Source: an uncultured Clostridia bacterium
GTDB lineage: Bacteria; Bacillota; Clostridia; Christensenellales; Borkfalkiaceae
Reading direction: 5' to 3'
NCBI GenBank assembly: GCA_944376035.1
Contig: CALWBJ010000219.1
Location: 1-7,621 of the forward strand
Length of the DNA: 7,621 nt
A model generated the notes under the pieces. It was given only the letters and a program-made list of their open reading frames with translations, was not told where the DNA came from and made no database searches. Of this stretch, positions 1 to 6,924 are shown piece after piece. The first letter of the stretch is position 1; each line of letters begins with the position of its first letter. The position numbers and the translations under genes were made by a program.

Positions 1-10
1 AGAATCTTAT

Positions 11-880
11 ATGTCTAGCATGACCGGTTACGGCAGGGCTGAATATTGTGAAAACGGAATAAATATTCTTGTGGAAATCAAGACTGTAAATAACCGTAAC
101 TTTGATTTGAATATAAAATCTCCCAGGGCTTTTTTAGTTTTTGACGATTTGATCAGAAAAACGGTACAGTCATACGTAAAAAGAGGAAGGGCGGATGTAT
201 TTATAACATTTATCTATAAAAGGGAGAGCGCTTCCGATCTTTTTGTTAATATTGAAAAGGCAAGAAGTTATTATAATGCAAGCGAGAGCATATCTAAAGA
301 ACTCGGACTTGTTAATGACGTAACGGTCGGATATTTATTGAAGGCTCCGGAAGTTTTATCTGAAGAAGGTTTCTTTGATGTTTCCGAATTTGAAACAATT
401 ATAAAAGAAACAGTTGACAGTGCCTGTGTTAATCTTAACGCAATGAGAAAGACTGAGGGTGAAAAACTTGTTGCTGATATGCTTTCCCGAATCGACGTAA
501 TAAAAGATTTGAGAGAAAAAATAAAAGTACGAGCACCTTTTGTTGCAGCCGAATACAGAGAAAAACTTAAAACCAGAATTGAAGAAATACTTGGCGACGT
601 TAAATATGACGAAACGAAATTATTATCGGAAGTTGCATTTTATACGGACAGAGTTAATATTGACGAAGAATTAACAAGACTTAACTCTCATATTTCTCAG
701 TTTTCCGAGACGGTAAAAACCGAAGGCGCTGGAAAGAAACTTGATTTCCTTATGCAGGAATTTAACAGGGAAACAAATACTATATGTTCAAAGTCAAACG
801 ATATAGAAGTTACACGCTTAGCATTGGCTATGAAAAACGAAATTGAAAAAATAAGAGAGCAGGTTCAGAATATTGAGTAA
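11..880 (+). CDS. YicC/YloC-family endoribonuclease
   Basis: This 289-residue protein belongs to the YicC/YloC family, whose studied members are cytoplasmic endoribonucleases acting in RNA turnover. Visible signatures are the N-terminal SMTGYGRAE (residues 3-11), which opens the YicC_N domain (to about residue 155), then RVNIDEELTRLNSH (214-227) and GKKLDFLMQEFNRE (241-254) followed by SKSND (260-264) in the C-terminal DUF1732 domain. The end, IEKIREQVQNIE, is also typical. Length matches E. coli YicC and B. subtilis YloC (about 290), so the gene looks complete. ATG at 11 is chosen because family members usually start a few residues before SMTG; ATG at 20 would trim that motif. Only 10 bases precede the start, so the ribosome binding site and promoter cannot be judged. 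The last 8 bp overlap gmk. Family assignment is firm; the RNA targets in this organism are unknown. B. subtilis calls its homologue yloC. Confidence 0.95.
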   Translation: MSSMTGYGRAEYCENGINILVEIKTVNNRNFDLNIKSPRAFLVFDDLIRKTVQSYVKRGRADVFITFIYKRESASDLFVNIEKARSYYNASESISKELGLVNDVTVGYLLKAPEVLSEEGFFDVSEFETIIKETVDSACVNLNAMRKTEGEKLVADMLSRIDVIKDLREKIKVRAPFVAAEYREKLKTRIEEILGDVKYDETKLLSEVAFYTDRVNIDEELTRLNSHISQFSETVKTEGAGKKLDFLMQEFNRETNTICSKSNDIEVTRLALAMKNEIEKIREQVQNIE

Positions 881-1445
881 CAAAAGAAATATTTTAATAG
901 TTTTATCCGGACCGTCCGGCGTTGGCAAGGGAACTGTCGCCAAAATGTTAGTAAAGAGAAATCCCTGTATAAAACTAAGCGTTTCTTGTACGACTCGCTC
1001 TCCGAGAGAAGGAGAAAAGGACGGTATTGATTATTTTTTCACCGATAGAAATGTTTTTAAGGAAAAAATAAATCAAGGTGGATTTTTAGAATATTCAGAG
1101 CATTTTGAAAATTTTTACGGTACGCCGAAAGATTTTGTTTTAAATAAACTTAAAACTGACGATGTGCTTTTGGAAATAGATGTTAACGGTGGCTTAAATG
1201 TTAAAAAAAATTATCCGCAGGCAGTATTGATAATGCTTTTACCGCCGTCTGTTGAAGAGTTACACAGACGTTTGACTTTGAGACACACGGAATCAGAAGA
1301 GAAAATAAATTTAAGGATGCAACGTATAAATTACGAATTGGGAAAAAAAGATTTTTATGATTACCTTGTCGTAAACGATGACCTTGAATTAACAGTTAGT
1401 AAAATAGAGGATATTATAAATTCGGAAAAAAGTCGTATTCTATAA
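873..1445 (+). CDS. gmk: Guanylate kinase
   Basis: Guanylate kinase transfers phosphate from ATP to GMP to make GDP, an essential cytoplasmic step toward GTP and dGTP. The 190-residue protein has the P-loop GPSGVGKGT (13-21), the GMP-binding stretch TTRSPREGE (40-48) with DYFF (53-56), FYGTP (81-85), LEIDVNGG (100-107) and the late VVNDDLE (166-172). The lid region reads RRLTLRHTESEEKI (132-145), where many homologues have RLRGRGT; the arginines remain, so this looks like ordinary divergence. The start is TTG at 873. The next ATG codes for residue 25, beyond the P-loop, and an in-frame TAA at 852-854 blocks any distant upstream start. The start lies inside the last codons of the preceding yicC-like gene (8-bp overlap), with only a weak AGG (861-863) as Shine-Dalgarno, so translation is probably coupled. 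Length is typical for the family (185-210). Confidence 0.97.
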   Translation: MSNKRNILIVLSGPSGVGKGTVAKMLVKRNPCIKLSVSCTTRSPREGEKDGIDYFFTDRNVFKEKINQGGFLEYSEHFENFYGTPKDFVLNKLKTDDVLLEIDVNGGLNVKKNYPQAVLIMLLPPSVEELHRRLTLRHTESEEKINLRMQRINYELGKKDFYDYLVVNDDLELTVSKIEDIINSEKSRIL

Positions 1446-1570
1446 AATATCTTTTATACTTTTAAAAAATTATAATAAGTATTAAGTTTTTTATTGCTTT
1501 AAGCTTAACAATACCTAATCAAATTAAAAATGATAAATTCCTTATATTATTTAGGGATTAAAATAAATTT

Positions 1571-1587
1571 AAAGGAGAAATGTTATG
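1571..1587 (+). promoter_or_regulatory. Strong ribosome binding site of rpoZ
   Basis: AAAGGAG at 1571-1577 sits 7 nt before the ATG at 1585. It is a near-consensus Shine-Dalgarno sequence and fixes the rpoZ start. It contrasts with the weak sites before gmk, priA and rsmB, suggesting that rpoZ is translated independently of its upstream neighbour. Confidence 0.85.
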
Positions 1588-1788
1588 ATACATAAACCGC
1601 CAATTGACGATTTAGTTGATAAAATCGGTTCAAAATATGCTTTGTGCGTTGTTGCAAGCAAGCGCGCCAGACAACTTATGGAACAGGCTCAGAATCAGGG
1701 ATTAACAGAACTTCCAGGTAAAGAAAAACCTTTATCGGTGGCAGCGCAGGAGATTTACGACGGTAAACTTATCGCCACGAATGACTGA
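1585..1788 (+). CDS. rpoZ: DNA-directed RNA polymerase omega subunit
   Basis: Omega is the small RNA polymerase subunit that wraps the C-terminal part of beta-prime and assists its folding and assembly. The 67-residue protein matches the family in order: PPIDDLVDKIGSKYAL (5-20), where homologues show a PSID...L...V.SKY pattern; the hallmark ASKRARQL (24-31, family A.KRARQL); and the C-terminal KPLSVAAQEIYDGKLI (48-63), matching the KP...A..EI..GK pattern. Length is normal for Bacillota (60-70). The gene has a strong Shine-Dalgarno sequence, is separated from gmk by 139 bp of AT-rich DNA, and is followed within 13 nt by an intrinsic terminator, so it ends its transcription unit. It may be read through from gmk or from a promoter in the gap; I see no convincing promoter there. 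The gmk-rpoZ order is the usual one. Confidence 0.96.
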   Translation: MIHKPPIDDLVDKIGSKYALCVVASKRARQLMEQAQNQGLTELPGKEKPLSVAAQEIYDGKLIATND

Positions 1789-1797
1789 CGCTTTTTA

Positions 1798-1830
1798 AAA
1801 TTGCCTGCCATTATGGCAGGCAATTTATTT
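1798..1830 (+). terminator. Intrinsic terminator after rpoZ
   Basis: A perfect inverted repeat follows the rpoZ stop: arms at 1798-1810 and 1814-1826 (13 bp, core TTGCCTGCCA / TGGCAGGCAA) around a 3-nt TTA loop, then a T-rich tail to about 1830 (TTTATTT including the outer stem bases). The GC-rich core stands out sharply in AT-rich surroundings, as expected for a Rho-independent terminator. The upstream flank (CTTTTTAAAA at 1790-1799) could give a weak T-tract on the other strand, but no convergent gene is present. It separates the yicC-like/gmk/rpoZ block from priA and downstream genes. Confidence 0.9.
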
Positions 1831-2084
1831 GAAAAGATATTACAACTTTATGGAAGTCAAATTAAAATTTAGCAGCATACTTTACTTTTTTTGTTTTTAA
1901 TAAAATAGTAAATTATTATTGAGTTTTTATTCTTTGTATTGCATTGATAAGATTTATTTCAATTGTTGATAAAATATTGTTTTTATAATAAAGCAGAGGA
2001 AGTACGGAAAATTGCGCTTTGATTTTTATATTGACTTTTAAGAATAAAGATAAGATAGTTTCAGGATAATTTGCCCAATTTAAA
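1831..2084. other. AT-rich intergenic region without a recognisable gene
   Basis: The 254 bp between the rpoZ terminator and priA contain about 22% G+C by hand count, well below the flanking genes. Only very short reading frames occur, for example a 16-codon frame from ATG at 1850, and none has a good ribosome binding site or a recognisable product. A reverse-strand frame that extends in from priA is judged to be a shadow. The region most likely holds the priA promoter and leader. In many Bacillota coaBC lies between rpoZ and priA; I see no part of it here. Confidence 0.6.
2031..2059 (+). promoter_or_regulatory. Candidate sigma-A promoter for the priA operon
   Basis: TTGACT at 2031-2036 matches the -35 consensus TTGACA at 5 of 6 positions. 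A 17-nt spacer leads to GATAGT at 2054-2059, which matches TATAAT at 4 of 6. A transcript starting about 7 nt later would have a leader of only about 20 nt before the priA ATG. A promoter is expected here because a strong terminator lies upstream and five closely packed genes follow. In such AT-rich DNA partial matches arise by chance, so this is only the best candidate. GATAAT at 2065-2070 is a closer -10 match but lacks a -35 at a workable distance. Confidence 0.35.
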
Positions 2085-4283
2085 ATGTTTGCAGATGTAA
2101 TAGTTGACATAACCAACAGCGAAGTTGACAGAATTTTCGAATATTCTTTCATTGATGACGGTGTGCGGCTCGGAAGCCGCGTCAACGTTCCTTTCGGCAA
2201 CAAAAATATACAGGGTATAGTCATAAATATTAAGGAAAAAAGTGATTTTTCTTCTGATAAGATTAAACCTATATTTTCTGTTCTCGAAGAAGTTAATGCG
2301 CTTACGCCTGAAATGATCTCACTCATGAACTATATGTGCCGGGAATATTATATCACCCGTGCGCAAGCGCTCAGACTATTTTTGCCAAGTGAGATGCGGA
2401 AAGGTAAAATCAAAGAACAGTTTATTAAATTCTTATCGCTGTCAGAAGATTTTTTGATGGATAAAGCCCTTGAAACTTTGAGAAAAACAGCAAAAAAACA
2501 AAAAGACCTTTTGTTATTTCTTGAAGAAAACGGTAAAAGTCGGTTAGCGGAACTAAATGAGAATTTCGGACAGTCGGCGGTAAAGGCTGTTTTAGAAAAA
2601 GGGTTTTGCAAAATTTCAACAGAAAAAACTTCAAGATCACCTTACAAAGAACTATCTGCTTTACAAAAAAATGTTATTCTAACCGACAGACAGGCTAATG
2701 CGGTAAAAAGTATAGAACAAACTGAAAAAACAATAACTTTGCTTTACGGAGTTACGGGTAGCGGAAAAACAGAAGTTTATCTTAAACTTATAGACGATGC
2801 GATAAAAAGCGGGAAAACTGCAATAATGACTGTTCCTGAAATAGCGCTGACTCCGCAGATGCTTAAACAACTCAGGGCAAGGTTCGGGGATTATGCGGCA
2901 ATTTTACATAGCGGATTATCTGCCGGAGAAAGGTTTGACGAGTGGTGGAGATTGAGAAACGGTGAGGCTAAAATTGCGATAGGCGCACGTAGCGCTATCT
3001 TCGCACCGCTTGAAAATTTAGGTGTGATAATAATAGACGAAGAACACGACGGAAGTTATACGAGTGAGATGAGCCCGAGATATTCAACTATATCGGTGGC
3101 AAAATTCAGAGCAAGATATAATAATGCCAAACTCGTTTTAGGTAGTGCGACTCCGTCGGTTGAAAGTTTTATGTTTGCCGAAAAAGGGGTTTATAATTTG
3201 GCAGAACTTCCCGAGAGAATAAATAAAAAACCTCTTCCCGAAGTAGAAATTGCTGATATGCGTGCGGAAGTAAGGAGAGGTAACAATACTCCTTTTTCAT
3301 CTGTTCTTAAAGAAGAACTGGGTAAGTGTCTTGAAAAAAACAACCAGGCAATAATTTTTTTAAATCAAAGAGGTTACTCTAAAACCGTTATTTGCACGGA
3401 ATGCGGACATGTCCAAAAATGTTCGGCCTGTGATGTATCTTTAACTTATCATATGGAAGAAAATGCGCTCTTATGCCATTATTGCGGAGCAAAATACAAG
3501 ATGATAGAGGCATGTACCGAGTGCGGAAGTCCCTTTATAAGATACGGTGGGTACGGTACTGAAAGAGTTGTTATGGAATTAAAAAAACTTTATCCTTCTG
3601 CACGTATTTTAAGAATGGACAGGGATACCGCGCAGACAAAAGAGGGGCACTTTAAAATCCTTAAAAGTTTTGCGGACAGAGAGGCTGATATACTTGTAGG
3701 AACTCAGATGATTGCAAAGGGGCACGATTTCCCGTTTGTTACATTGGTAGGAATACTCGATGCGGATATGAGCCTTCATTTTTCGGATTACAGAAGCGGC
3801 GAGAGAACATTTCAACTTATTACACAGGTTGCGGGCAGGTGCGGGCGCGCGAATGAGGCCGGTAAGGTTGTTTTGCAGACTTATTCTCCCGAAAACGCTG
3901 TTTTAAGACAAGCGGTAAGATATGATTACGAGGGGTTTTATAAACACGAAATATCTGTCAGAAAGGCTACCGCATTTCCGCCTTTTACGGATATAGTAAG
4001 GATACTTATTAAAAGCGAAAATGATGAAATCGCTTTATCCGCCACAAAAAATGTATATGAAAAACTCAACGCTCTTTATATAAACGAAAAGGATAAGTTT
4101 CGTTTTTTCGGCTGTATGAAGGCTCCGTTGAAAAAATTGCAAAATCAGTTTCGTTATCAGGTACTTATGCGGATTTTATCAGGGGAAAAACAGTTGCTTG
4201 ATAAAATTTTTAACTGTTTAAACGAAAGCAAAACTAAAAACGCATATTTATCTTTGGAAATAAATCCTAATAATCTAAATTGA
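2085..4283 (+). CDS. priA: Primosomal protein N' (replication restart helicase PriA)
   Basis: PriA is a 3'-to-5' superfamily 2 DNA helicase that recognises stalled forks and D-loops and starts primosome reassembly. The 732-residue protein has the N-terminal 3'-end-binding domain (about 1-100, VIVDI...VNVPFG), Walker A GVTGSGKT (222-229), Walker B DEEH (318-321), GSATPS (353-358), and four CxxC pairs (C437/C440, C446/C449, C464/C467, C477/C480) that bind two zinc ions in known PriA. GYGTERV (489-495), QMIAKGHDFP (541-550) and motif VI QVAGRCGR (581-588) follow. Motif VI usually reads QVAGRAGR, so C586 replaces alanine. The C-terminal domain is present; length is at the compact end of the family. 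ATG at 2085 gives the expected N-terminus, and an in-frame stop at 2067-2069 excludes an earlier start. No good Shine-Dalgarno is near: AGGA at 2063-2066 is 18 nt away. It heads a compact five-gene block and ends 10 nt before def. Confidence 0.97.
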   Translation: MFADVIVDITNSEVDRIFEYSFIDDGVRLGSRVNVPFGNKNIQGIVINIKEKSDFSSDKIKPIFSVLEEVNALTPEMISLMNYMCREYYITRAQALRLFLPSEMRKGKIKEQFIKFLSLSEDFLMDKALETLRKTAKKQKDLLLFLEENGKSRLAELNENFGQSAVKAVLEKGFCKISTEKTSRSPYKELSALQKNVILTDRQANAVKSIEQTEKTITLLYGVTGSGKTEVYLKLIDDAIKSGKTAIMTVPEIALTPQMLKQLRARFGDYAAILHSGLSAGERFDEWWRLRNGEAKIAIGARSAIFAPLENLGVIIIDEEHDGSYTSEMSPRYSTISVAKFRARYNNAKLVLGSATPSVESFMFAEKGVYNLAELPERINKKPLPEVEIADMRAEVRRGNNTPFSSVLKEELGKCLEKNNQAIIFLNQRGYSKTVICTECGHVQKCSACDVSLTYHMEENALLCHYCGAKYKMIEACTECGSPFIRYGGYGTERVVMELKKLYPSARILRMDRDTAQTKEGHFKILKSFADREADILVGTQMIAKGHDFPFVTLVGILDADMSLHFSDYRSGERTFQLITQVAGRCGRANEAGKVVLQTYSPENAVLRQAVRYDYEGFYKHEISVRKATAFPPFTDIVRILIKSENDEIALSATKNVYEKLNALYINEKDKFRFFGCMKAPLKKLQNQFRYQVLMRILSGEKQLLDKIFNCLNESKTKNAYLSLEINPNNLN

Positions 4284-4293
4284 AAGGTGAAAA

Positions 4294-4755
4294 ATGGCTA
4301 TAAGAAACATAATACAAGTTGGCGACGCTGTTCTTAGAAAAAAAAGTTTTCCGGTTACCGATTTCGGAGATAAAACCCGAGAACTTATAGACGATATGAA
4401 ACAAACACTTGAAAAGGCTAACGGTGCAGGACTTGCTGCACCTCAGGTCGGTGTTTTAAGGCGTATATTCATAGTTAGCGCGGAAGGCTCTTATTATGAA
4501 TGTATAAATCCTGTCATTGTCAAAAAAAGCGGAAAACAAGTTGGCGAAGAAGGATGCTTGTCGGTAAAAGGAAAATATGGCGTTGTTGAAAGACCGATGA
4601 AGGTTACCGTTAAAGCCTTTGACAGAAACGGCAAAGAATTTACGGTTAAAGCGAGCGGATTTTTGGCAAGGGCTTTTTGCCATGAGTATGACCACCTTGA
4701 CGGAATTTTGTATATAGATAAAGCGCAGTCCTTATCGGAGGATAAAAATGCTTAA
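4294..4755 (+). CDS. def: Peptide deformylase
   Basis: Peptide deformylase removes the formyl group from the N-terminal methionine of nascent proteins at the ribosome, using a bound metal, usually Fe2+. The 153-residue protein has all three catalytic motifs: motif 1 GAGLAAPQ (44-51), motif 2 EGCLS (86-90, metal ligand C88) and motif 3 HEYDH (130-134, ligands H130 and H134, catalytic base E131). Length fits the short bacterial forms. The start follows an AAAGGTG Shine-Dalgarno (4283-4289) 4 nt upstream, and the N-terminus AIRNIIQVGDAVLRKKS is typical. The gene begins 10 nt after priA and overlaps fmt by 8 bp. Placement next to fmt is the standard pairing, since Def undoes what Fmt adds. No key residue is missing. 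Confidence 0.97.
   Translation: MAIRNIIQVGDAVLRKKSFPVTDFGDKTRELIDDMKQTLEKANGAGLAAPQVGVLRRIFIVSAEGSYYECINPVIVKKSGKQVGEEGCLSVKGKYGVVERPMKVTVKAFDRNGKEFTVKASGFLARAFCHEYDHLDGILYIDKAQSLSEDKNA
4737..4750 (+). promoter_or_regulatory. Ribosome binding site of fmt inside def
   Basis: GGAGG at 4737-4741 lies within the last def codons, 6 nt before the fmt ATG at 4748. It fixes the fmt start and means ribosomes begin fmt while finishing def, consistent with coordinated synthesis of the two enzymes. Confidence 0.85.
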
Positions 4756-5674
4756 AATTGTTTATATGGGTACTCCTGACTTTGCCGTTGCACCGCTATT
4801 AAAACTTCTTGAAAACAAAGACAGGTTTGATGTGATTGCGGCGGTAACAAATAAGGATAAGCCCGCAGGCAGAAAACATATTATGACCGCCTGTCCTGTT
4901 AAACAAGTTGCGCTTTCGAAAGGAATAAAGGTTTTTGAATACGATAAAATCCGTACGGAAGGCGTATCAGATATGCGTGCTTTAAATCCTGATATAATGG
5001 TAACATGTGCATTCGGTCAGATTTTGTCAAAAGAAATACTTGATATTCCAAGATTGGGAGTAATAAACGTTCATGCATCATTACTTCCTAAATACAGAGG
5101 GGCGTCTCCGATACATTATGCTATCATGAATGGGGAAAAGCAGACCGGCGTTACTATTATGAAAACAGATGTCGGTATAGACACCGGAGATATTTTAATC
5201 AGTGAAAAGGTAGATATAGGCGAGAAAGATACTTGCGGGGATTTATTTATAAAATTGTCTGATTTAGGCGCGAATTTGCTTATTAAAGCACTTGATCTGA
5301 TTGCGGAAGGTAAAGCGGAGTTTATAAAACAGGATGAAGAGCAAGCCTCGTATACTAAAATGATAAAGAAAGAGGATGCTTTAATAGACTGGAATAAAAG
5401 TGCCGTTGATGTTTTTAATCTTGTCAGGGCTTTTAACCCTGTTCCGGGCGCTTATACGTTTATAAACGGCGATATGCTTAAATTATTTGAAGTCGAGCCT
5501 TCTAAAGGAATTGGCGCCGCGGGAGAAATATTGGACTGCGATAAGAATTTTGAAATTGCTTGCGGAAGCGGTTCTGTATTAGTAAAGAAAATACAGAAAT
5601 CCGGTGGAAAAATCATGAATATTTCTGATTTTTTACGCGGAAACAAATTTATTGCAGGAACAAAATTGGGCTGA
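4748..5674 (+). CDS. fmt: Methionyl-tRNA formyltransferase
   Basis: Fmt transfers a formyl group from 10-formyltetrahydrofolate to Met-tRNA(fMet), making the initiator used in bacterial translation. The 308-residue protein has the N-terminal MGTPDFAV (7-14), the tRNA-contacting loop around KPAGRK (38-43), the catalytic centre INVHASLLPKYRGASPI (106-122) with N107 and H109, and GIDTGD (143-148) with catalytic D145. These align one residue later than N106/H108/D144 of the E. coli enzyme. The linker SYTKMIKKEDALIDW (201-215) leads to the C-terminal tRNA-binding domain, which is complete; length is typical. The start has a strong GGAGG Shine-Dalgarno and overlaps the def stop by 8 bp. rsmB begins 4 nt after the TGA stop. 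In several Bacillota a zinc metallopeptidase gene lies between fmt and rsmB; none is present here. Confidence 0.97.
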   Translation: MLKIVYMGTPDFAVAPLLKLLENKDRFDVIAAVTNKDKPAGRKHIMTACPVKQVALSKGIKVFEYDKIRTEGVSDMRALNPDIMVTCAFGQILSKEILDIPRLGVINVHASLLPKYRGASPIHYAIMNGEKQTGVTIMKTDVGIDTGDILISEKVDIGEKDTCGDLFIKLSDLGANLLIKALDLIAEGKAEFIKQDEEQASYTKMIKKEDALIDWNKSAVDVFNLVRAFNPVPGAYTFINGDMLKLFEVEPSKGIGAAGEILDCDKNFEIACGSGSVLVKKIQKSGGKIMNISDFLRGNKFIAGTKLG

Positions 5675-5678
5675 GTAA

Positions 5679-6923
5679 ATGATAAATTATTTTTATGATT
5701 GTTACAGTATATTGGGGAAAGTTTACGGCGAAGGAGCATACCTTAAGCAAGCCATTTTATCCACTGTAATTGAAGAGAAAAACCGCTCGTTAATTGTCAA
5801 AACATGTTACGGAGTTTTAGATAAAGACATTGAATTAAGTTATTACATAAAGTATCTGACGTCAAAAACTCCAAAACTTGCTATAAGAACTATACTTAAA
5901 ATAGCAATGTATGCCATAAAGTATCTCGATAAGCATGTTTATGCGGTTACCGAGAATGCGGTGGAACTGACGAAAAAATTGGGTAAAGGCGGAACGGCAG
6001 GTTTTGTCAATGCGTTTCTAAGAAAGTTTTCAACAACAAGTATTAAATTACCTGAAAATGATATTGAATATTTGAGTATTATGTATTCTTATCCTGATTT
6101 TGCCGTAAAAGAACTTATAAAAAACTACGGAAAAGAAAAAACAATTTCAATTCTTGGGTCGGAAAATATATCTACTTGCGTTTGTTTTTATGATGCAGAC
6201 GGACAAAAATATCTTGAATCTCTTGGCGTTAAATATGAAAAGACACCGTTCGAAAACGTTTTTTTAACTAAAAATTTTGTCAGAAATTCGGATTATGATA
6301 AGGGAGTATATACTTTTCAGTCTTTAGGTTCTGTCGCTATATGCGAAATAATAGAGAAAGGCGGCAGGCTTTTAGATTGTTGTGCCGCACCCGGGGGGAA
6401 AAGCGTAAGATTGTCTTATAAATTCGATCAAGTTGAATCATGGGATATTCATGAACATAGGGTAAATCTTATAAATGAATATACAAAAAGAATGGGCAGA
6501 AAAAATATCGTTTCAAGTGTAAAAGATGCGTCTTTATTTGATGAAAATCTTGTTTCGCGTTTCGATACTGTCCTTTGCGATGCTCCTTGCAGCGGGTTTG
6601 GCGTTGTGGGGGATAATCCCGATATAAAATTGAGGAGAAAAGAAGAGAATATCTCAGAATTGAATAAGTTACAAATTTCCATACTGAAAAATGTTTCAAA
6701 TTACGTGGCGCCGGGTGGATTTCTTTATTATTCCACGTGCTCGATTTTATTCAGAGAAAATATAGATATTATAAATGCGTTTATGTCAGACATAAAGAAC
6801 TTTGAATTAGTTAGCATAGATAGTCCTGTTCCGCATTTTAATGTTGGAAAGGCTTTACAGTTTCTTCCTGATATTTCTTTCGGTAGCGGTTACTTTATTG
6901 CGAAGTTAAAAAGGGTAAATTAA
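5679..6923 (+). CDS. rsmB: 16S rRNA (cytosine(967)-C(5))-methyltransferase RsmB
   Basis: RsmB (Sun/Fmu) uses S-adenosylmethionine to form m5C at position 967 (E. coli numbering) of 16S rRNA. The 414-residue protein starts with a NusB-like RNA-binding domain (about 1-120, ending near FVNAFLRKF at 109-117), followed by a Rossmann-fold methyltransferase domain. SAM motif I is LDCCAAPGGKS (232-242), motif IV is DAPCSG (301-306, C304), and motif VI is STCS (352-355), with C354 the expected catalytic nucleophile. NPDIKLRRKEENI (313-325) and the C-terminal SGYFIAKLKR (403-412) are family signatures. The NusB-like domain separates it from single-domain NOL1/NOP2/Sun enzymes. Length is near the usual 430-450. 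ATG at 5679 lies 4 nt after the fmt stop with no strong Shine-Dalgarno, so translation is probably coupled. B. subtilis homologues are also named rsmB or yloM. Confidence 0.94.
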   Translation: MINYFYDCYSILGKVYGEGAYLKQAILSTVIEEKNRSLIVKTCYGVLDKDIELSYYIKYLTSKTPKLAIRTILKIAMYAIKYLDKHVYAVTENAVELTKKLGKGGTAGFVNAFLRKFSTTSIKLPENDIEYLSIMYSYPDFAVKELIKNYGKEKTISILGSENISTCVCFYDADGQKYLESLGVKYEKTPFENVFLTKNFVRNSDYDKGVYTFQSLGSVAICEIIEKGGRLLDCCAAPGGKSVRLSYKFDQVESWDIHEHRVNLINEYTKRMGRKNIVSSVKDASLFDENLVSRFDTVLCDAPCSGFGVVGDNPDIKLRRKEENISELNKLQISILKNVSNYVAPGGFLYYSTCSILFRENIDIINAFMSDIKNFELVSIDSPVPHFNVGKALQFLPDISFGSGYFIAKLKRVN

Positions 6924-6924
6924 A

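Noticed and set aside
1441..1458. Perfect 7-bp inverted repeat TATAAAA/TTTTATA over the gmk stop codon as a terminator
   Set aside because: The stem is entirely A-T, so it would be unstable in RNA, and no clear T-tract follows directly.
1471..1476. TATAAT in the gmk-rpoZ gap as a -10 box for rpoZ
   Set aside because: The sequence 17 nt upstream (TATCTT at 1448-1453) is not a credible -35, and TATAAT is common by chance in this AT-rich stretch.
1499..1508. Palindrome TTAAGCTTAA as a regulator binding site
   Set aside because: It is a single short AT-rich palindrome with no second copy in the window and no known regulator to match.
1850..1900. Sixteen-codon frame from ATG at 1850 as a small protein gene
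   Set aside because: There is no ribosome binding site, the composition is simply that of the AT-rich gap, and it lies directly after a terminator.
1946..2056. GATAAGAT-like repeats at 1946-1953, 1968-1975 (GATAAAAT) and 2049-2056, the first two exactly 22 bp apart, as possible operators
   Set aside because: The same 8-mer also occurs inside priA at 2256-2263, and such words are expected by chance at this base composition.
1916..2326. A 136-codon reverse-strand frame running from inside priA across the AT-rich gap
   Set aside because: Most of it lies antisense to the conserved N-terminus of PriA; the product resembles no family I know, and no good ribosome binding site precedes it. It is a shadow frame.
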